Positions 6,484 through 9,346 of a DNA stretch of 9,346 nucleotides are shown one piece after another. Origin of the DNA: Azoarcus sp. (GTDB taxonomy: Bacteria > Pseudomonadota > Gammaproteobacteria > Burkholderiales > Rhodocyclaceae); NCBI GenBank assembly GCA_031285365.1, contig JAITWP010000275.1, forward strand, positions 1 to 9,346. Direction: 5' to 3'. The notes under the pieces are model-generated. The model was not told the DNA's origin, made no database searches, and saw only the letters and a list, made by a program, of their open reading frames with translations. The position numbers and the translations under genes are program-made. Position 1 is the stretch's first letter; each line of letters starts with the position of its first letter.

Positions 6484-6601
6484 CCCAAACGTTTGAGCCG
6501 TAAACTCGGTAGCAGGTTACGGCCATTCCGATTTGTCCCGTTGGAGTGGGGAAGCCTTCCGGTGCAGGCATCGGCTTACCGCACCTGCTTGCGCGGTTTT
6601 T
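6484..6601 (+). ncRNA. Candidate structured small RNA
   Basis: A run of about 118 bases contains three consecutive potential stems (6497-6523, 6523-6549, 6552-6577) and ends with a short stem followed by T5 at 6578-6601. A weak promoter-like pair precedes it: TTGCAC (6449-6454), 17 bases, TACGTA (6472-6477), though the -10 match is poor. I do not recognise it as 6S RNA, tmRNA, SRP RNA, RNase P RNA or a riboswitch class I know. It could equally be the 3' untranslated region of the CDF transcript or a leader of the following small gene. The call rests on structure read by eye. Confidence 0.28.
6578..6601 (+). terminator. Terminator-like hairpin with T-run
   Basis: ACCGC (6578-6582) pairs with GCGGT (6593-6597), and the T-run covers 6597-6601. 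The stem is short (5 bp, 10-base loop), so it would be a weak intrinsic terminator. An alternative stem, GGTGC (6561-6565) with GCACC (6581-6585), competes with it. It probably ends transcription from the CDF gene or from a small RNA in the gap. Confidence 0.4.
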
Positions 6602-6692
6602 AGGGAAATGAAGGGGCTTTTTTAGGTATCAGTAAAAATTTCGTGCAGGGTTGTTGCCTGCCTTGTGCAAGACGCTAAAGGACCGACGATAT

Positions 6693-6950
6693 ATGTTGCG
6701 CTTGAATAATCGTGTCAAATTTTCAAAAGCCGAGACCGACAAGTTACTGACACTCGGCATCAATCTCACAGATGTACGTACCCAGTCTGATGTCAACGCA
6801 GAGTTCGCCCGCTGGGCCAGCGCGCTCGCGCGGCGACGCCCTGATCTGCTGGAAAAAATCGGCAACGAACTGGCCAGGGTCGTGAAGCAGATGGAAGGGC
6901 ATGCCCATGAGGGCGGCAGCCTGGAGCCGAGTTGTGACGCGGTAAGCTAG
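6693..6950 (+). CDS. Small hypothetical protein, 85 aa
   Basis: I do not recognise this protein. The ATG at 6693 follows AAAGGA (6677-6682) by 10 bases, which supports that start over an in-frame upstream TTG at 6651. The product begins MLRLNNRVKFSKAETDKLL and has two probable amphipathic helices. The first (about 10-20) is followed by INLTDVRTQSD. A longer region (about 30-67, VNAEFARWASALARRRPDLL and ELARVVKQMEG) is rich in Arg/Lys and Glu. The tail (GHAHEGGSLEPSCDAVS) looks unstructured. There is no signal peptide, membrane segment or metal motif apart from a small H-x-H. It stands alone between two structured non-coding stretches, so its neighbours give no functional clue. Codon usage resembles the neighbouring genes, and the ribosome binding site makes it likely to be real. 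Confidence 0.6.
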   Translation: MLRLNNRVKFSKAETDKLLTLGINLTDVRTQSDVNAEFARWASALARRRPDLLEKIGNELARVVKQMEGHAHEGGSLEPSCDAVS

Positions 6951-6985
6951 GGCAGCAGGGTCAGTTCACAAGAGAGAGGTGGCAG

Positions 6986-7075
6986 CCGCGCGTAGCGCGG
7001 ATGACGGAGGGAGCGGTGACGTCCGCAACCCCTTACCAGAGCTGCGGGCGTTACGGCTTTGGGGGCTCAACCCCC
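6986..7075. repeat. Cluster of three hairpins (possible REP-like or transcript-end structure)
   Basis: Three inverted repeats lie in 90 bases. CCGCGC (6986-6991) and GCGCGG (6995-7000) flank a 3-base loop. GTCCGCA (7021-7027) pairs with TGCGGGC (7043-7049), including one G-U. GGGGG (7061-7065) pairs with CCCCC (7071-7075). The last starts directly at the stop of the convergent ComEA-like gene, so it probably marks the end of that minus-strand transcript, though neither strand has a T-run after it. No second copy of the block is in the window, so a dispersed-repeat identity is untested. Confidence 0.4.
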
Positions 7076-7390
7076 TTACTTCGCCTTGCTTCCCTTGGCC
7101 TTGGCCGTAGATGTCGGAGCAGTAGTTGCCGTTCCTACCGTAATTTGCGGCTTCAGACGTACCAATGATTTTTCCCCGATGCCCGGCACCTTGGTCAAGT
7201 CATCGGTTGTGGCGAATGGACCGTTTTTTGTGCGGTATTCAATGATGGCCTGGGCTTTGGAAGCGCCAATACCGTTGATCTGTTGCAAGGCTGCCGCATC
7301 GGCAGTGTTGATGTTGACCGGCTCCAGCGCCATTACGGCAAATGGGCACAAGACCAGCGAAAGAAACAGGGAGCGAAGGAAACGGCGCAT
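7076..7390 (-). CDS. Small secreted ComEA-like helix-hairpin-helix protein
   Basis: The 104-aa product begins with a signal peptide (MRRFLRSLFLSLVLCPFAVMA, cleavage likely after A21), so the mature protein is periplasmic. It then has the ComEA-type tandem helix-hairpin-helix domain: VNINTADAAALQQINGIG (25-42), SKAQAIIEYR (44-53), NGPFATTDDLTKVPGIG (56-72) and SLVRLKPQI (75-83). The two GIG turns are the backbone-phosphate contacts that bind double-stranded DNA. The protein ends in a short Ala/Thr/Lys tail (AKAKGSKAK) that may add DNA affinity. ComEA receives incoming DNA during natural transformation, and this domain-only form is common in proteobacteria. No other competence gene is in the window, so involvement in uptake is inferred. 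The ATG at 7390 follows GAGGAG (7403-7398) by 7 bases. A sigma70-like promoter is visible upstream. Confidence 0.9.
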   Translation of the reverse strand: MRRFLRSLFLSLVLCPFAVMALEPVNINTADAAALQQINGIGASKAQAIIEYRTKNGPFATTDDLTKVPGIGEKSLVRLKPQITVGTATTAPTSTAKAKGSKAK

Positions 7391-7422
7391 GACGATACTC
7401 CTCGTTGATTGAAGGAGTACGT

Positions 7423-7451
7423 AAAATAAATATTATTAAAGAATATGTCAA
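7423..7451 (-). promoter_or_regulatory. Sigma70-like promoter of the ComEA-like gene
   Basis: Read on the minus strand, a perfect -35 TTGACA (7451-7446) is followed by a 17-base AT-rich spacer and TATTTT (7428-7423) as -10. This leaves a leader of about 25 bases before the ATG at 7390 with its GAGGAG site. The AT-rich block stands out from the surrounding GC-rich sequence. Confidence 0.6.
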
Positions 7452-7498
7452 CAGAATGAATGAATAAATTTTGTTGGTATATTTTGCTCGTTATCCGT

Positions 7499-8599
7499 TC
7501 ATTCGTTGCCGAACTTCGCTGGCAGCCAGCCGCGTTCAACCGAGTCCCGGAAGCACCAGGCCGGGGTGGTTTCGGTTCTGTAGCTCCAGAAAAACCAGCC
7601 GAAGAGTTTTTCAAAGGACAGAAGCTGCGCCGCCGCGTAGCCCCGGCTGGCGACGTCCTGCTGGAAAAAGTCCATGCCTTCGAGCGCGTGGTTATATGGC
7701 CCTTCGGCCCATAGTGAGACGACCTTGAGATCGAGGCCCAGGCTCCATTCGCCGCAAATTGCCGGCAGTCCAAGCGCCGCGTTGATTGAGTCCGCTTCGT
7801 CGCGCCATTGTCCACCGGCTTTGTGCATGTGCTCGAAGATGTCGGAGTCGATGTCGTGGCGCTCGAAACACTGGTAACGGTGGTAGTCGAAAATCACGTT
7901 CCGCCAGAGCGGTGGCTGCATGAAACCCAGAAACTCGCGGTAGGAGCGGAAACCGTCGTGAAAGACCACCGCCACACGCTCGGGCGGGCAGTGCTTGCGG
8001 ATGCGATCATAGGCGGCGAGGTAATACCGCTTGAGGTAGTCAGTAGGAACGTCCCACCGAGGTTCGTTCAGTACTTCGATGGCAAAGAGCGCCGAATGTG
8101 CACGGTAGCGTCCCGCCAGGCATTCAAGCACTGCGAGCGAATGTTCCAGATACTCTTCTTTTGTGTGCCATTCCACCACGTCCTTGATGCCGCCGTTGTC
8201 GAACCCGTTCTGACATCCGGGGGCGGCGTGCAGGTCGATCATCACTTTGAGTCCGAGTTTTTCCGCCCAATCCAGGGCGCGGTCGAGCACGTCGATCCCG
8301 CCCGTGACGAAAGGATGGGGATTGGTTCCGTATTTGGGGTGGTATGGATAATCAGGGCCGAAAATCCAGTGCCCGATCGGAATGCGTACCGCGTTCAGCC
8401 CGCGCTCGGCGATCCAGGCGAAATCTTCATAAGTGATGAAGCTATCCCAGTGCGCTCGCAGTTTTTCGCTTGCGGCACTGCCCAGTTCGGCGCACCAGGT
8501 TGTTTCGTCGGTGGCCTCCAGTCCCGTGAAAAGACTCGGTTTCATCCATTTTTCGAGCAGCAACCAATTCCCAAGATTGACACCACGCAGCTTGTTCAT
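7499..8599 (-). CDS. Glycoside hydrolase family 5, exo-beta-1,3-glucanase-like (EXG1-type)
   Basis: GH5 enzymes are retaining beta-glycosidases with a TIM-barrel and two catalytic glutamates. The 366-aa product starts MNKLRGVNLGNWLLLEKWM, closely resembling the opening of fungal EXG1-type exo-1,3-glucanases (subfamily GH5_9). Other conserved parts are AVRIPIGHW (70-78), VMIDLHAAPG (119-128) followed by QNG, the acid/base glutamate E179 in VLNEP (176-180), YHRYQCF (239-245) and the nucleophile E284 in CGEWS (282-286). FWSYRTE (337-343) closes the barrel. No signal peptide or carbohydrate-binding module is present, so the enzyme appears cytoplasmic, unusual for a beta-glucanase. Substrate is uncertain: beta-1,3-glucan fragments or glucosides are possible. 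The ATG at 8599 has GGAGG (8613-8609) 9 bases upstream; an in-frame ATG at 8647 lacks a site and would overlap the inverted repeat near the bepA start. The small ComEA-like gene lies downstream on the same strand but has its own promoter. Confidence 0.9.
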   Translation of the reverse strand: MNKLRGVNLGNWLLLEKWMKPSLFTGLEATDETTWCAELGSAASEKLRAHWDSFITYEDFAWIAERGLNAVRIPIGHWIFGPDYPYHPKYGTNPHPFVTGGIDVLDRALDWAEKLGLKVMIDLHAAPGCQNGFDNGGIKDVVEWHTKEEYLEHSLAVLECLAGRYRAHSALFAIEVLNEPRWDVPTDYLKRYYLAAYDRIRKHCPPERVAVVFHDGFRSYREFLGFMQPPLWRNVIFDYHRYQCFERHDIDSDIFEHMHKAGGQWRDEADSINAALGLPAICGEWSLGLDLKVVSLWAEGPYNHALEGMDFFQQDVASRGYAAAQLLSFEKLFGWFFWSYRTETTPAWCFRDSVERGWLPAKFGNE

Positions 8600-8631
8600 T
8601 ACGGTTTGCCTCCACTTATCTTTCATGCGCT

Positions 8632-8652
8632 GCCTCATGTTGACCATGAGGC
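8632..8652. promoter_or_regulatory. Perfect 8-bp inverted repeat in the GH5/bepA divergent gap
   Basis: GCCTCATG (8632-8639) and CATGAGGC (8645-8652) are perfect reverse complements around TTGAC. The right arm contains GAGG (8648-8651), the probable ribosome binding site of the M48 protease starting at 8659. The element could be an operator shared by the two divergent genes, or an RNA hairpin that hides the ribosome binding site. Confidence 0.5.
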
Positions 8653-8658
8653 GGTATG

Positions 8659-9346
8659 ATGTGCCGGATCATGCGCCTATTTTTCACTTTCGTTTTCGTA
8701 TTTTTCTACGGGGTCACGTTCAGCACGTCTGCGCACAATTTGCCCAATCTGGGCGAAGTGGGGGTGGATGATCTTTCCTCTGCGCAGGAACGGCAGTTGG
8801 GCGAGGAGATCATGCGCGAAGTGCGCAGGGATCCCTCCTGGCTCAATGACCCGGAGGTCGAGGAATACATCAACCGCCTGGGGCAGCGGCTGGTTGCGGC
8901 AAGTGATGATCCTGGGCGTGCATTTGAATTTTTCGTGATCAAGAATGGCATGCTCAACGCCTTTGCCCTGCCGGGCGGCTATATCGGCGTGCATTCCGGG
9001 CTGATTCTCGCGGCGCAGTCCGAGTCGGAACTGGCCGGGGTGCTCGGGCACGAAATCGGGCATGTCACGCAACGGCATATTGCGCAACTCGTCGGCAAAC
9101 AGAAACAGGCGATGGTTGTGATGCTGGCTTCCATACTGGCAGCGATTGCGGCAGGCGACTCAAGGGTGGCCGAAGCCGCGGTGGTTAGCGGGGTTGCCGG
9201 GGCGCAACAGGCGCAGTTGGCCTATTCACGCGATTTTGAACGTGAGGCCGACCGGATCGGCCTGCAAACGCTGGAAGCGGCGGGATTCGATGTACGCGGG
9301 ATGGCAGGTTTTTTCGAACGCCTGCAACGCTCCACCCGTCTATATG
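8659..9346 (+). CDS. bepA: Exported M48-family zinc metalloprotease, BepA/YfgC-like, truncated by the window edge
   Basis: This frame is open to the right edge, so only the first 229 residues are seen; BepA proteins are about 480 aa with a C-terminal TPR domain. A signal peptide (MCRIMRLFFTFVFVFFYGVTFSTSA) precedes HNLPNLGEVGVDDLSSAQE, as in periplasmic BepA. The M48 zinc site is H131-E132-x2-H135 in the run LGHEIGHVTQRHI. The third ligand is E194 in SRDFEREADRIG, with D198 as the family's conserved aspartate. ALPGGYIGVHSGLI (about 103-116) is also typical. BepA degrades or matures outer-membrane proteins and the LPS-assembly factor LptD under envelope stress. I chose the ATG at 8659 because GAGG (8648-8651) lies 7 bases upstream; an in-frame ATG at 8671 lacks such a site but also gives a good signal peptide. 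C2 is not in a lipobox. Confidence 0.88.
   Translation, partial: MCRIMRLFFTFVFVFFYGVTFSTSAHNLPNLGEVGVDDLSSAQERQLGEEIMREVRRDPSWLNDPEVEEYINRLGQRLVAASDDPGRAFEFFVIKNGMLNAFALPGGYIGVHSGLILAAQSESELAGVLGHEIGHVTQRHIAQLVGKQKQAMVVMLASILAAIAAGDSRVAEAAVVSGVAGAQQAQLAYSRDFEREADRIGLQTLEAAGFDVRGMAGFFERLQRSTRLY

Larger units (their letters stand above)
6410..6692 (+). other. Non-coding gap with several hairpins
   Basis: No convincing protein gene lies in these 283 bases. Structure seen: a 10-bp palindrome CAAACGTTTG (6486-6495); GCCGTAA (6497-6503) pairing with TTACGGC (6517-6523); CCATTCC (6523-6529) pairing with GGAGTGG (6543-6549) with one G-U; AAGCC (6552-6556) with GGCTT (6573-6577); a terminator-like hairpin at 6578-6601; a second T-run at 6618-6623; and GCAGG (6645-6649) with CCTGC (6657-6661) in the leader of the next gene. 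See the separate small-RNA candidate entry. Confidence 0.6.

Noticed and set aside
6296..6571. 91-aa minus-strand frame across the CDF end and the following gap
   Set aside because: It runs antisense through the end of the CDF gene, has no ribosome binding site and resembles nothing known; the gap's hairpins are a better explanation.
6484..6601. Structured gap considered as 6S RNA, a tRNA or a known riboswitch
   Set aside because: It lacks the tRNA T-loop pattern, the 6S closing stem and conserved segments, and any riboswitch core I can recognise.
7808..8659. 283-aa plus-strand frame opposite the GH5 gene
   Set aside because: Shadow of the GH5 gene; no recognisable motif and no ribosome binding site.
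8677..9087. 136-aa minus-strand frame near the right end
   Set aside because: Antisense to the M48 protease, whose signal peptide and HExxH motif are clear on the plus strand.

Overview
The window looks like chromosomal DNA from a betaproteobacterium. The sequence is GC-rich, with long open frames on opposite strands. RpoH carries the RpoH-box typical of beta/gammaproteobacteria, and the rhodanese, ClsB and CDF proteins read as betaproteobacterial types. A member of Rhodocyclales or a neighbouring order is possible, but that is a guess. The content is mostly housekeeping. I found no prophage, insertion sequence, CRISPR array, defence island, tRNA or rRNA.

Layout from left to right. (1) Bases 1-494 (+) are the 3' end of a gene for a Ser/Pro/Arg-rich protein built from 42-bp tandem repeats, followed by a G/C-rich hairpin. 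(2) A perfect CIRCE operator (TTAGCACTC-N9-GAGTGCTAA) lies just upstream of rpoH (618-1472, +). The TGA stop of rpoH overlaps the TTG start of gluQRS (1469-2407, +). (3) A minus-strand operon runs from 5186 to 2394: a single-domain rhodanese, nadA (quinolinate synthase; ATGA overlap with the rhodanese) and a clsB-type cardiolipin synthase. The clsB reading frame is continuous except for one in-frame TAG between its two HKD motifs. (4) A CDF metal-efflux gene (5243-6409, +) diverges from that operon. (5) A 283-base gap with several hairpins and a terminator-like end may encode a small RNA. It is followed by an unrecognised 85-aa gene (6693-6950, +) and a block of three hairpins. (6) On the minus strand, a small secreted ComEA-like helix-hairpin-helix protein has its own sigma70-like promoter. 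Upstream of it on the same strand is a GH5 (EXG1-like) glycoside hydrolase without a signal peptide. (7) Diverging from the hydrolase, and running off the right edge, is an exported M48 zinc metalloprotease of the BepA/YfgC type. An 8-bp perfect inverted repeat lies over its ribosome binding site.

Functional threads: heat-shock and envelope-stress control (HrcA/CIRCE over rpoH; the periplasmic protease BepA), NAD and Fe-S metabolism (nadA beside a rhodanese), membrane lipid synthesis (clsB, apparently disrupted) and metal export (CDF). No clearly new multi-gene system is visible. The items most worth a second look are the amber codon in clsB, the CIRCE element on rpoH, the structured gap at 6449-6601 and the inverted repeat over the bepA start.
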